Assembly: GCF_014191775.1 (NCBI RefSeq) | Contig: NZ_JACHXA010000001.1 | Location: forward strand, 62,001 to 126,000 | Direction: 5' to 3' | Length of the DNA stretch: 64,000 nt | Source of the DNA: Limibacillus halophilus | GTDB taxonomy: Bacteria; Pseudomonadota; Alphaproteobacteria; Kiloniellales; CECT-8803 | In this document: piece by piece, positions 39,295-47,765 of the stretch | Position numbering within the stretch: the stretch's first letter is position 1 | Layout: each line of letters opens with the position of its first letter | The notes under the pieces: generated by a model | What the model saw: the letters and a program-made list of their open reading frames with translations, nothing else | The model's database searches: none | What the model was told of the DNA's origin: nothing | Translations under genes and position numbers: made by a program

Positions 39295-39323
39295 ACGGGG
39301 CGGCTCTCGTGAAGCCGCCCCGT
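39295..39323 (-). terminator. Intra-operon hairpin between dctP and dctQ
   Basis: ACGGGGCGGCT (39295-39305) pairs perfectly over 11 bp with AGCCGCCCCGT (39313-39323) around a 7-nt loop. On the transcribed strand it is 10 bp past the dctP stop and is followed by TTTCG, a weak T tract. Such partial terminators or stabilising stems between binding-protein and permease genes raise the binding-protein:permease ratio. Confidence 0.75.
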
Positions 39324-39333
39324 GCCGGATTGC

Positions 39334-40407
39334 TTAGTTGTTGCCGATCGGCAGACGGAACTTCTGCCAGTCGCCAACCTTCTTCTGGAAAGCGCTCTGA
39401 TGTTCGTAAGCGCGCTTGAACCAATCGTTCTCCTTGGCCTGCTGAGCAGCCCAAGCGTCGGAAGCCTCTTTCGCCGCAGAGATGAAGGAGGGATCGAGCA
39501 CGACCATCTCGTTCTCACCTGCCTGCTGGAAGAAGGCAAATCCGTCGATGTCATCCTTGGCATAGGCCAGGAAGGTGTTGAGCGTCATCAGACGGCCCGC
39601 GACCTCGATCATGTTCTGGTCATGCTCGGACAACTTGGCCCAGGCGTCCTTGTTGAACATGCATTCGTGCGCGCCGGAGGGCTGGTGCACGCCGGGAGTC
39701 ACGATGTACTTGGCAACCTTGTGGAAACCCGCGGAGGTGTTGATACCGGGACCACCCCACTCAATGCCGTCAACGACCTTACGCTCCAAGGCGCTGAACA
39801 CTTCCGAACCCGGCATGATGACCGTAGAAGCGCCCATGTTGGCAGCGATCTCCGCCCAAGCGCCGGAGGTACGCACCTTCATGCCCTGATAATCCTCAAG
39901 GGTGCGGACCGGCTTATGCGAGTGCAGGAAAATTTCGGTCTCAAGAACGCCGCACGGAATAGCGACAACGTCCGACAGCTCCATGCGCCACTCTTTCCAG
40001 AGTTCCGCGCCACCTTCGTTGTAGAGCCACAACAGATACTCTTCCGGGGTCAAACCGCCGGCCCAACCGCCGAAGATGACGCCGGTGCGATCAATACCCC
40101 AGTCATATGCGGGCCAGTTGTGACCAACCTCGGCTACACCCGTCTGCACCGACTCAGTGACTTTCAATGCACTGCCCAGCGTACCCGCGGGGAAGACATT
40201 GATCTTCACGCGACCTTCGGTAAGCGTTTCAACCAGTTCTGCAAACTGCTTGGCGCCGACATCGATCCAGTGACCGCCGGACCAAGGTGTCGCCATGCTC
40301 CACTCGACGGGTTCGGCCTTGCTGACGGCCGGTAGCATCGCAACGCCAAATGCAAAGGCCGTGCCCAACGCAACGGCCTTGATGGACTTCTTGAAGTTGG
40401 AAAGCAT
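39334..40407 (-). CDS. dctP: TRAP transporter substrate-binding protein, DctP type
   Basis: A 357-residue periplasmic solute receptor. The signal peptide (MLSNFKKSIKAVALGTAFAF..., cut after SKA) precedes VEWSMATPWSGGHWIDVG. LEDYQGMKVRTSGAWAEIAA is the DctP ligand-binding segment; VVDGIEWGGPGINTSAGFHK resembles the FcbT1 (chlorobenzoate) branch rather than C4-dicarboxylate DctP. The start is supported by GGGAG seven bases upstream; a longer start would lie inside the leader. Transcription begins from a promoter overlapping the palindrome at 40480-40499. Confidence 0.92.
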   Translation of the reverse strand: MLSNFKKSIKAVALGTAFAFGVAMLPAVSKAEPVEWSMATPWSGGHWIDVGAKQFAELVETLTEGRVKINVFPAGTLGSALKVTESVQTGVAEVGHNWPAYDWGIDRTGVIFGGWAGGLTPEEYLLWLYNEGGAELWKEWRMELSDVVAIPCGVLETEIFLHSHKPVRTLEDYQGMKVRTSGAWAEIAANMGASTVIMPGSEVFSALERKVVDGIEWGGPGINTSAGFHKVAKYIVTPGVHQPSGAHECMFNKDAWAKLSEHDQNMIEVAGRLMTLNTFLAYAKDDIDGFAFFQQAGENEMVVLDPSFISAAKEASDAWAAQQAKENDWFKRAYEHQSAFQKKVGDWQKFRLPIGNN

Positions 40408-40479
40408 ATTGATCTCCCTAAATTTTCCCACATTCCCCTCGATCAAACGGTGTTGTCCCGCCTTGAGCGATCCGAGAGA

Positions 40480-40510
40480 ATACTTACTTACATGTAAGTA
40501 GTCTAGTCAA
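40480..40510 (-). promoter_or_regulatory. Promoter and putative TetR operator copy 1, upstream of dctPQM-tetR
   Basis: On the minus strand TTGACT (40505-40510) is followed by an 18-bp spacer and TAAGTA (40481-40486). The spacer contains the palindrome TACTTACATGTAAGTA (40485-40500, 16 bp, perfect). The 20-bp element ACTTACATGTAAGTAAGTAT ends in the -10 region. A repressor sitting between -35 and -10 would block initiation. It lies about 75 bp before the dctP start. Confidence 0.78.
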
Positions 40511-40547
40511 ACATATGCGCCTTATGCAAATTCTTGACTCCCTGGCG

Positions 40548-42287
40548 TCAGGCGCTCACCCCCAGGGCAGCCTCGAAAGCGTTGCGAATAGCCTCTTTGC
40601 TTTTACCGGGGGACTTCGCATCGCCAATGACTTCCACAGTCACCCCTAGCTTGCGTACGGTCGACAACAGGCTCTCCTGACGACGCCGTGCCTTATAATA
40701 GAACCAATGACGGAAGCGTTCACTCTCCGCCAGCTGCCGAAGCGGGGTCTTTCGCAGCAAACCGGATGCAAGCAGACCGGACACCAATCCGCCCAAGCCC
40801 CAGCGATAGGTAGCCCCGGACGCCACCACGATGCGGTCATAACCGGCAAGCTGCGCCAGGTCCTTCAGAGGGTTCACGCCGTAGCGCCTCTCAACGCCCG
40901 ACTGATCGCAGATTTCCTCCAGCGAACGAATGAAGGCTGCAAAGCTGTAGGCTTCCGGTCGCACGTTCTGGAACAGCGGTGCGGCGCTTACCCGATTGAA
41001 GGAGCCACCTGCGCTTGGCGTCCTCTCGAATAACGTAACCTGGTTTCGCGTTCCAGCCAGTCCGGCATAGGTCAAACCTGCCGGTCCGGCACCTATAACC
41101 GCGATCCTTTCATTTCTGGGGCCACCGTCGTCCTGGTAACCCTGCTCACGCCCGGTCGTCGGGTTGACCAGACAGTGCAAGGGGTGTCCGGCCCGCATTT
41201 CGTCAACGCAGGTGTTGCAACCCAAGCAGGTCCGGATCGGCTTGCCCGAGCCGACCTTCGCTACCCAATCCGGATCGGCCAACAGTGGGCGCCCCAGCGC
41301 CACGAAATCCGCACACCCTTCTTCCAGCGCTCTTGCTGCCACTTCGGGATCGCCCAGCCTTCCAACCGCGATAACCGGCACCGGCACGGCCTCCCGAATC
41401 ATCTTGGCAAACTTGAGAAAGGGTCCATACCCCATGTCCATCGGCGGGATCATGACAGCGGCCGAAGGTTGCGATCGGTAGTGTCCGCCGGTGACGTGGA
41501 TGGCATCTGCGCCCGCTGCCGCCGCCCAGACGGATACCTGCAGAGCTTCTTCCGCAGGCATGCCCGCTGGGAAATAGTCGTCGCCGTTCAGACGGAAAAT
41601 CAGCGCCATCTCCGGTCGGCGCTCCTTGCAGGCGCGAACGATCTCAAGCGCGAAGCGGGCTCTGTTCTCCAGGGAGCCCCCATAGTCATCGTCTCGCCTG
41701 TTCTCCGCCGGGCAAAGAAACTGCGAAACAAGGTAGCCGTGCGCAGCATGGATCTCAGCTGCATCGAAACCTGCATCCGCGGCACGTGCGAAGGCGGCCG
41801 CAAAAGCGGAAACGCATTCGGTAATCCGCGCCGGGCTCATTTCCTGCGGGATAATGGTTTCCAGGTGTCCTTCGAAAACCGGGTGAGGGATCGCCGATGG
41901 CGCAACCGGGTCCTCACCGCAGATATCACGCCGCGTGTGGCCGCCGCCGTGGCCGAGCTGAATGGCGGCCTTGGCACCCGCATCATGAATTGCGGCGGCC
42001 AGGCGCTTGAGACCCGGCAGAAACCGGTCGTCATAGATGCCCAGTTCATTGAAGCGGTGCCGCCCGGCTTTTTCGGGCGACGCCATCTCCACGGTGACGA
42101 GACCGACACCGCCGACTGCCCGGGCGCGGTAATAGGCGAGGCTGCCTTCCGTGACAAAACCATCCGGATCGGCCGCGCGCGTTGTCATCGAGGGCATCAC
42201 CACACGATTGGGCAACCGAACGCCACCGATCCGACCGGGCTCGAACAGCAAAGCCCGACCCGCCTTTTTGTCACCTTGCAGGAGCAC
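40548..42287 (-). CDS. Old yellow enzyme/2,4-dienoyl-CoA reductase-type flavoprotein with Fe-S cluster
   Basis: A 579-residue enzyme. The N-terminal FMN TIM barrel has LPNRVVMPSMTTRAADPDGF, the active-site HAAHGYLVSQF and NRRDDDYGGS. A [4Fe-4S] motif follows (Cys354, Cys357, Cys360, Cys372), then an FAD/NAD domain beginning AVIGAGPAGLTYAGL. It resembles trimethylamine dehydrogenase/BaiCD/FadH enzymes, which reduce activated double bonds, but is shorter than FadH. I choose the GTG preceded by GGAGAG at 6 nt; a TTG 6 codons earlier is the alternative. Last gene of the SDR-KstD-SDR-DHDPS-OYE operon; likely reduces an enone or enoate from the same substrate. Confidence 0.88.
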   Translation of the reverse strand: MLLQGDKKAGRALLFEPGRIGGVRLPNRVVMPSMTTRAADPDGFVTEGSLAYYRARAVGGVGLVTVEMASPEKAGRHRFNELGIYDDRFLPGLKRLAAAIHDAGAKAAIQLGHGGGHTRRDICGEDPVAPSAIPHPVFEGHLETIIPQEMSPARITECVSAFAAAFARAADAGFDAAEIHAAHGYLVSQFLCPAENRRDDDYGGSLENRARFALEIVRACKERRPEMALIFRLNGDDYFPAGMPAEEALQVSVWAAAAGADAIHVTGGHYRSQPSAAVMIPPMDMGYGPFLKFAKMIREAVPVPVIAVGRLGDPEVAARALEEGCADFVALGRPLLADPDWVAKVGSGKPIRTCLGCNTCVDEMRAGHPLHCLVNPTTGREQGYQDDGGPRNERIAVIGAGPAGLTYAGLAGTRNQVTLFERTPSAGGSFNRVSAAPLFQNVRPEAYSFAAFIRSLEEICDQSGVERRYGVNPLKDLAQLAGYDRIVVASGATYRWGLGGLVSGLLASGLLRKTPLRQLAESERFRHWFYYKARRRQESLLSTVRKLGVTVEVIGDAKSPGKSKEAIRNAFEAALGVSA

Positions 42288-42324
42288 TGCCGGCTCTCCG
42301 TTCAAGCTAATTTTTCCGCAGCTT

Positions 42325-43290
42325 TTATTCTGCGACGCTGCGCGCAGCGCCGCGGTTCAACAGGCCGGACTCTTCCAGAGCCGCCCGAAGGCGGTCCAGT
42401 TCTTGCTGATGCAGCTTCATCAGGGGCGGCCGCATGACGGCCTGCTCCAGACGCCCGAGCATCACGAGGCATTCCTTCATGCGATTGTGCATATCCACGA
42501 AAGGCGCCGCGTAGAAAGCCTGAACCAACGGATAGATGCGGTCGTTGAGTGCTTGTGCCGCCGGCAAGTCGCCCCCCTTGATCGCCCGAAAGAGCGCGAC
42601 CTGCAGGTCGGCGATGACACTTCCCGCACCAGACAGCAGCCCGTTTGCGCCCATGGTCAACGACGCCATCAACCAAGCGCTGTGCGTCGTCAGGACGTTG
42701 ACCGGCCGATCCAACGACTGGAAGGTCCGGATATGCCGCTCGTGCAACATGGGATCGTTGCACCAGTCCTTGATGGCGCGGACCGTCGGCACCTCCTCGA
42801 ACAACTGCAACAAGGACTCATAGGGGTAGGCTAGCCCCGAGGAAACCGGATAACGGAAGGCGATGATCGGCAGATCGGTTGCCTCGGCAATCATCTTGAA
42901 GTGTGTCAGGATCGATTCCGGACGCTCCACGCCGCCCATACCCAGGCTCTGCGGCGGGAACACCAGCAAACAGGAAGCGCCGGCGGCATCGGACATCTTG
43001 GCGATTCGCGCCGCCTCATGGCTGCCGTCCGCATAAACACCATTCACCAGCGGCACCTTATCCCCGACCTCCTCGAGCGAAATCTCGAGAATTCGCTTCT
43101 GCTCTTCGAAAGTGCAGGCATGTACTTCCGATGCATGGCCGTTGACCGTTGCGGCTGCGACACCCTCGACCAGGGCACAGTCCGCCAGATGACGGCGCGT
43201 GCTCTTCTCATCGATCGAGTAGTCTTCGTTGAGCGCCAACAAAGTCGCCGGAATCACCCCCTTGGGTTCAAAGTCCTTGAAGCGTCCCAT
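42325..43290 (-). CDS. Dihydrodipicolinate synthase-family lyase/aldolase
   Basis: A 321-residue (beta/alpha)8 class I lyase of the DapA superfamily. The Schiff-base Lys174 is in VRAIKDWCND and the catalytic Tyr147 in IIAFRYPVSS. VNGHASEVHACTFEEQKRIL differs from DapA's GTTGE motif, so it is a paralogue for another substrate, such as a retro-aldol cleavage or hydratase-aldolase step. A textbook AAAGGAGAT ribosome site precedes the ATG. Its position in the operon, after the second SDR and before the OYE enzyme, fits a late C-C cleavage step. Confidence 0.86.
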   Translation of the reverse strand: MGRFKDFEPKGVIPATLLALNEDYSIDEKSTRRHLADCALVEGVAAATVNGHASEVHACTFEEQKRILEISLEEVGDKVPLVNGVYADGSHEAARIAKMSDAAGASCLLVFPPQSLGMGGVERPESILTHFKMIAEATDLPIIAFRYPVSSGLAYPYESLLQLFEEVPTVRAIKDWCNDPMLHERHIRTFQSLDRPVNVLTTHSAWLMASLTMGANGLLSGAGSVIADLQVALFRAIKGGDLPAAQALNDRIYPLVQAFYAAPFVDMHNRMKECLVMLGRLEQAVMRPPLMKLHQQELDRLRAALEESGLLNRGAARSVAE

Positions 43291-43364
43291 CGTGCAATCT
43301 CCTTTCGTACCTCATTATCGCATACTCGCGCGTGCAGCCCGAGTGGCATGGGTCATCGACCCAA

Positions 43365-44135
43365 TCAATTCATCCAAAGACCGCCCGTCACGTTGATGGC
43401 CTGCCCCGTCATATAGGCGGCTTCATCGGAAGCAAGGAAAGCGACGACCCGCGCAATATCATCGGGCAGGCCCGTACGTCCCAAGGGGATGGTGTGCAAG
43501 CGCTGGTTGGCGAGCGGCAGGCCGCGACGCGCCAGGTCTTCCTCGGCCTCTTCACGCATCTTGGTGTCGACGATCAACCCCGGGCAAACGGAGTTGACCC
43601 GGATTCCCTTACCGGCTAACTCGTGGGCCAGGCTCTGTGTCAGGGCAACAACGGCAAACTTGCTGGCGCAGTAGGCCCCGTAGCTGGCCACACCCTTTTT
43701 GCCCATCCAGGACGACATGTTAACGACATTGCCGTGCCCCTGAGCGACCATATGCGGAACCACGGCACGCGTGCAGTGGAAAATGCCATCGACGTTGATA
43801 CGCCAAGTGTCAGCCCAGTCTTTCTCGCTCATCTCAAGCAACTGGCCCATGCGCAGGATACCGGCATTATTGACCAACAGATCAACGCCACCCAGCGTCT
43901 CGACCAGCGTTTTCATGCCTGCCTCGACCGAGGTCTTGTCACCGACATCGCCGGTCACCGCGGCCGCCTTGCATCCCAAGTCCCGGATTTTGGCGGCGGT
44001 TGCCTCCGCACCCGTGCCGTCGACGTCGAAAAGCCCGACATCACAGCCCTCCTGGCCCAACCGCAGCGCGATGGAACGCCCGATGCCCGCCGCACCGCCG
44101 GTGATAACGACCTTCTTGCCTTTCAGTTCGTACAT
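43365..44135 (-). CDS. SDR family oxidoreductase
   Basis: A 256-residue SDR. VVITGGAAGIGRSIALRL is the cofactor motif, FDVDGTGAEA suggests NAD use (acidic residue after strand 2), NNAGILRMGQL is structural, and YGAYCASKFAVVALTQSLA carries Tyr-x3-Lys. VCPGLIVDTKMREEAEEDLA and DDIARVVAFLASDEAAYMTG complete the family. It probably oxidises a hydroxyl of the pathway substrate. It lies 46 bp after the KstD-like gene and 74 bp before the lyase gene. Confidence 0.9.
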   Translation of the reverse strand: MYELKGKKVVITGGAAGIGRSIALRLGQEGCDVGLFDVDGTGAEATAAKIRDLGCKAAAVTGDVGDKTSVEAGMKTLVETLGGVDLLVNNAGILRMGQLLEMSEKDWADTWRINVDGIFHCTRAVVPHMVAQGHGNVVNMSSWMGKKGVASYGAYCASKFAVVALTQSLAHELAGKGIRVNSVCPGLIVDTKMREEAEEDLARRGLPLANQRLHTIPLGRTGLPDDIARVVAFLASDEAAYMTGQAINVTGGLWMN

Positions 44136-44181
44136 GAGCCTTCTTTCTCCCTCATCGGCCTTTCCGGCCAGCTAGTGCTTG

Positions 44182-45660
44182 TCAAACGACAGTCTGGAAT
44201 GCGGCGGAGCGCCCTGCGATGCGACCCGAGGTTACAGCCCACCCAAGATGATGCCCGTGACCTTCGAGCAGCAGGCCGCCCTGCCCCGTGGATCCGGCCG
44301 CAAAAAGCCCCGTTATGGGAGAGCCGTCGCCACGCAGTACCTGCAGTGTTTTGTCGACCTTCAATCCGCCTTCCGTGAAGCAGATCCAGGATTTCAGGGG
44401 CCCCAATAGATAGAATGGACCCTCCGAGAGCGGCGCCCGTCCGCTGTCTCTTGCTTCCGCGTTGGCCTGGTCCAGGGTTTCCTGGAGAGCTTTTGCGGGC
44501 AGATTTACCTTCGCCGCAAGCGCTGCAACGGTTGCCGCCTTGAAGCAGATGTCCTTTCGGTTGCGCTGATAGTCAGGCAGGTAAGCGTAGGCCACGCCTG
44601 GCGCCGTCGAGATGTAATGCGGCCAGGCCGTGAACTTGCGCGCCATCGCGTCGTCCATCAGGATATAGGCCGTTCTGCCGGGCTGGGCGGAGACCTTGTG
44701 TTGCGGTCCGTCCCGCTCGTCACAGAAACGTTTCCCCTCGCTATTGACCAGCAGTGCGCCTTCCTTGAATAGCCCGTGCGAAGGCGCCAGAAAGGTTGTC
44801 ACGAAAGACATCAGGAAGGGACGCAGAATAGGTTGCGGCAAATTCTTGATCGCCCAGTTCACTAGGCGTGCAAAGGGGCGGATCGGCGGAATTCGCGTGA
44901 TGATGCTGGGCTTCGGCGGCGCGATGAAGCGCATCTCCGGGCCCCAGGCCAGATCGGGATTGAGCACTTCGCTGCCGGCGTCACGTCCCAGACGCTGTCC
45001 GTCACCGGTACTGGTGGTATTGATTCCCTCAACATCGCACAGCGCTTCCGGCAGGAACTCCGATTTCAGCGCACCATCCGCCGAACTGTAGTCGCCGCTG
45101 GCTAAAACGACCCCGCGGCGCGCTTTGATCTCCGTTCCGTCAGCCAGCCGAACACCCGTGACACGATCTCCATCGCGCAGCAGTTCAACGACCGGGGCGT
45201 TGGTTCTTATCTCCACCCCTTCCCGACGGCAGTGCTTGACCAGCCGGTAAATATAACCGCGCGAATGCGGGACAATATTGTGGAGCCGCGGATAGCGATG
45301 GGGCGGCTCTGGAACCGGCCCCATGAATTCAATGCCGAGGTCCATCAAGAAACGGAAGGCTTCGGGTACGTTCTCAACGTAAAGCCGCCGCAAATCAAGA
45401 TTGTCGCGCGGCTCCAGCGCCCCGGCGAACTTACCCATGTCCTCGAAATGCTCATCGGGCGAATCACTGATGCCCGCCGCTTTTTGCTGTGGCGTGGAGT
45501 TGCAAGAGATCGAGCCCACCGACAAGCCGGTAGTCCCGCCAAGCGCGGGGTTTTTTTCCAACAGCACGACCTCGCGGCCCAGGCGGCCCGCCGTCAGTGC
45601 CGCCGTGAGTCCGGAACCACCGCCGCCGACAACGACCACATCGAAGGTGTTTTTTGGCAT
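44182..45660 (-). CDS. FAD-dependent dehydrogenase (fumarate reductase/3-ketosteroid dehydrogenase-like)
   Basis: A 492-residue flavoprotein of the fumarate reductase/KstD superfamily. VVVVGGGGSGLTAALTAGRL binds FAD; LEKNPALGGTTGLSVGSISC is the second part of that motif; GLFAAGSTGQGGLLLEGHGH is the C-terminal FAD signature. These enzymes introduce or reduce a C=C bond next to a carbonyl or carboxylate. With an OYE reductase and an AroQ-like dehydratase in the same regulon, ring desaturation is likely. It starts 10 bp after the first SDR gene. I use MPKNTFDVVVV rather than the upstream Met inside that neighbour. Confidence 0.87.
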   Translation of the reverse strand: MPKNTFDVVVVGGGGSGLTAALTAGRLGREVVLLEKNPALGGTTGLSVGSISCNSTPQQKAAGISDSPDEHFEDMGKFAGALEPRDNLDLRRLYVENVPEAFRFLMDLGIEFMGPVPEPPHRYPRLHNIVPHSRGYIYRLVKHCRREGVEIRTNAPVVELLRDGDRVTGVRLADGTEIKARRGVVLASGDYSSADGALKSEFLPEALCDVEGINTTSTGDGQRLGRDAGSEVLNPDLAWGPEMRFIAPPKPSIITRIPPIRPFARLVNWAIKNLPQPILRPFLMSFVTTFLAPSHGLFKEGALLVNSEGKRFCDERDGPQHKVSAQPGRTAYILMDDAMARKFTAWPHYISTAPGVAYAYLPDYQRNRKDICFKAATVAALAAKVNLPAKALQETLDQANAEARDSGRAPLSEGPFYLLGPLKSWICFTEGGLKVDKTLQVLRGDGSPITGLFAAGSTGQGGLLLEGHGHHLGWAVTSGRIAGRSAAFQTVV

Positions 45661-45670
45661 GATGTCGGCC

Positions 45671-46438
45671 TTACTTCGCCGTCCAGCCACCGTCCACCAG
45701 CATGGTGGAACCCGTGCAGAACGAGGCCTCGTCGCTCGCCAGGAACAGAATCGCGTTGGCGATCTCCTGCGGCTGGCCGAGGCGGTTCATCACTTGGCGA
45801 GCCTCCAGCTTGGCGCGCAGCTGTGCCGCATCCGGGCTCTTGGCAAAAATCTCGTTGAAGTATGGCGATTCAATGGTGCCCGGCGCAACACAGTTCACCC
45901 GGATGCCAGCAGCGACATGGTCGATCGCCATGGCTCGGGTCAAGGAGGCTACCGCGCCCTTCGTGGCGCAGTAGGCCGCACGGTCGGGAATGCCGACCTT
46001 GGCCGTGGTCGAGGCTGTGTTGACAATCACGCCGCCGCCCTGTTTCTCCATCACCGGCACGGCATACTTACAGCCGAGGAAGACGCCCTTGACGTTCACC
46101 GCCATGATAGCGTCCCAATCTTCCTCGCTGGTTTCCACCACGTTGCCCGCGATCCCGTAACCAGCGTTGTTTACCAGGATGTCCAGACGTCCGTGCCGCT
46201 GCACGACACCGTCTATCATGGCCCTGACTTCATCGGACTTGGCGACATTCACACTACAGGATTCCGCCGTTCCGCCAGCCGCGCGCACTTCGGCTGCTAC
46301 TGCTTCGGCGGCTTCGGCGTTCTTGTCCGCCGCAATCACCACCGCGCCCTCACGTGCAAAGGTCAAGGCCGTGCGATGGCCGATTCCAGAGCCTGCACCG
46401 GTAATAATGGCAATTTTGTCCTGCAAGCGTCCCGGCAT
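45671..46438 (-). CDS. SDR family oxidoreductase
   Basis: A 255-residue SDR, first gene of its operon. IAIITGAGSGIGHRTALTF is the cofactor motif, AADKNAEAAEAVAAEV again has an acidic residue favouring NAD, NNAGYGIAGNVVETSEED is structural, and DRAAYCATKGAVASLTRAMA holds Tyr-x3-Lys. VNCVAPGTIESPYFNEI contains the PG motif. The ATG has AAAGGATCC upstream; an earlier TTG is less likely. A second SDR lies two genes downstream, suggesting two separate oxidation steps or two stereochemistries. Confidence 0.9.
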   Translation of the reverse strand: MPGRLQDKIAIITGAGSGIGHRTALTFAREGAVVIAADKNAEAAEAVAAEVRAAGGTAESCSVNVAKSDEVRAMIDGVVQRHGRLDILVNNAGYGIAGNVVETSEEDWDAIMAVNVKGVFLGCKYAVPVMEKQGGGVIVNTASTTAKVGIPDRAAYCATKGAVASLTRAMAIDHVAAGIRVNCVAPGTIESPYFNEIFAKSPDAAQLRAKLEARQVMNRLGQPQEIANAILFLASDEASFCTGSTMLVDGGWTAK

Positions 46439-46480
46439 GGCGGATCCTTTCAAAAGGCGGCTAATGTGGTTCTAGTGGCA

Positions 46481-46527
46481 ATACTGACTTACATGTAAGT
46501 ATAATCTCGCGACTCAAAAACCGTCAA
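46481..46527 (-). promoter_or_regulatory. Promoter and putative TetR operator copy 2, upstream of the SDR-to-OYE operon
   Basis: On the minus strand TTGACG (46522-46527), 18-bp spacer, TATACT (46498-46503). The operator ACTTACATGTAAGTCAGTAT (46481-46500, minus strand) overlaps this -10; its 14-bp core is a perfect palindrome. It lies 43-62 bp before the SDR start and more than 100 bp before the divergent DUF3095 gene. Confidence 0.78.
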
Positions 46528-46616
46528 GTGGCAACGTGGTTTTGCCATCGTCAAAATTCGCACCATCTTACCTAGGGAGAAGCCGTGCATACTGCGGGAC
46601 GATAGCGGGAGATTCC

Positions 46617-47765
46617 ATGTTCAGCTTCGAGGAGATCAAGCCCTTCACCGACTTCCGGCAGCTTTGCGACGGAAAGGTCTATACCGCTCTGCCCGACGAC
46701 TGGGTGCTCGGTCTGACGGATGTGGTCGATTCGACCGGCGCCATTGCGGCAGGGCGTTATAAAGCCGTTAACATGGCTGGTGCGGCCGCCATATCGGCGG
46801 CCATGAACGCCCTGTCGGGGAAAAGTTTTCCCTATTCCTTTGGCGGTGATGGCGCCCTGATCGCGGTGCCGGGAGACGACGCCGAGGCCTTGGCTGCCGC
46901 CCTGCGGGGTACGCGCCATTGGGTAGAACAGAAACTGGGCCTGGAACTGCGCGCCGCTCTGGTACCTGTATCGGAGGTCCGCCTGAGCGGGCACCAGGTC
47001 GCGGTTGCGCGCTTCGCCCCCTCTGACGCCGTCAGTTATGCCATGTTTTCGGGTGGCGGCGCGGACTGGGCGGCCGAGGCGATGAAGGTCGGCCGTTTTC
47101 ATCTGAGCCGGGAAGACGATCCAACCTTTGCGGATTTGACCGGCCTTTCCTGTCGTTGGGCGCCATCGCCCAGCCGCAAGGGTGTGATCCTCTCGTTGAT
47201 CGTCAAGAAGCAACCCGAAGCCGCTTGGGAGGAATTCTCGGTCGCCGTGGACAGGCTGCTGACTCTGGTGAACAAGCTTGAGCGCGACGGCCACCCTATT
47301 CCGGCGACAGGCGCGCAGTTCGCCTGGCCGCCCCGCGGTGTGACGTTGGAGGCGCTGACCTCGGAGGAAGGCAGTCTCGCGGCGCGAAAAATCCGACTGT
47401 GGCTCGTCGGCTGCCTCGCGTGGATACTAGGGCGCACCGGATGGAATCTCGGTGAATTCGACCCGACCGTCTATCGCCGCTACACCATGATGAACTCCGA
47501 TTATCGGAAGTTCGAGGACGGGCTGCGCATGACCCTGGACTGCAGCCCGGAAACCCAGGCAGAGATTGACGTGCTGCTTGGCCGGGAGCGTGACCGAGGC
47601 ATCCTGCAGTTCGGACAGCATACGCAGGATGCGGCGATCATGACCTGCATCGTTCCCTCGATTTACACCAACCGTCATTTCCACTTTCTGGACGGCATCG
47701 ACGGCGGTTACACCGCGGCGGCCCGGAACCTGGACCGAGCCGCCCATTCGGCGGGCAACGCCTAA
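46617..47765 (+). CDS. DUF3095 protein with class III nucleotidyl cyclase-like core
   Basis: A 382-residue DUF3095 protein. The N-terminal half resembles a class III cyclase/GGDEF palm: Asp35 in LGLTDVVDST and Asp78 in FGGDGALIAV occupy the two metal-binding positions, with GRYKAVNMAGAAAISAAM between. The C-terminal half (YTMMNSDYRKFEDGLRMTLD, GRERDRGILQFGQHTQDAAI) is characteristic of the family. Whether it makes a cyclic nucleotide is unknown. It is divergent from the catabolic operon and convergent with the DUF4139 gene (4-bp overlap). No sensory or membrane domain is visible. Confidence 0.8.
   Translation: MFSFEEIKPFTDFRQLCDGKVYTALPDDWVLGLTDVVDSTGAIAAGRYKAVNMAGAAAISAAMNALSGKSFPYSFGGDGALIAVPGDDAEALAAALRGTRHWVEQKLGLELRAALVPVSEVRLSGHQVAVARFAPSDAVSYAMFSGGGADWAAEAMKVGRFHLSREDDPTFADLTGLSCRWAPSPSRKGVILSLIVKKQPEAAWEEFSVAVDRLLTLVNKLERDGHPIPATGAQFAWPPRGVTLEALTSEEGSLAARKIRLWLVGCLAWILGRTGWNLGEFDPTVYRRYTMMNSDYRKFEDGLRMTLDCSPETQAEIDVLLGRERDRGILQFGQHTQDAAIMTCIVPSIYTNRHFHFLDGIDGGYTAAARNLDRAAHSAGNA

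Noticed and set aside
41175-42437. A 420-codon + strand open frame
   Set aside because: It is antisense to the old-yellow-enzyme gene; the real product has FMN, Fe-S and FAD motifs.
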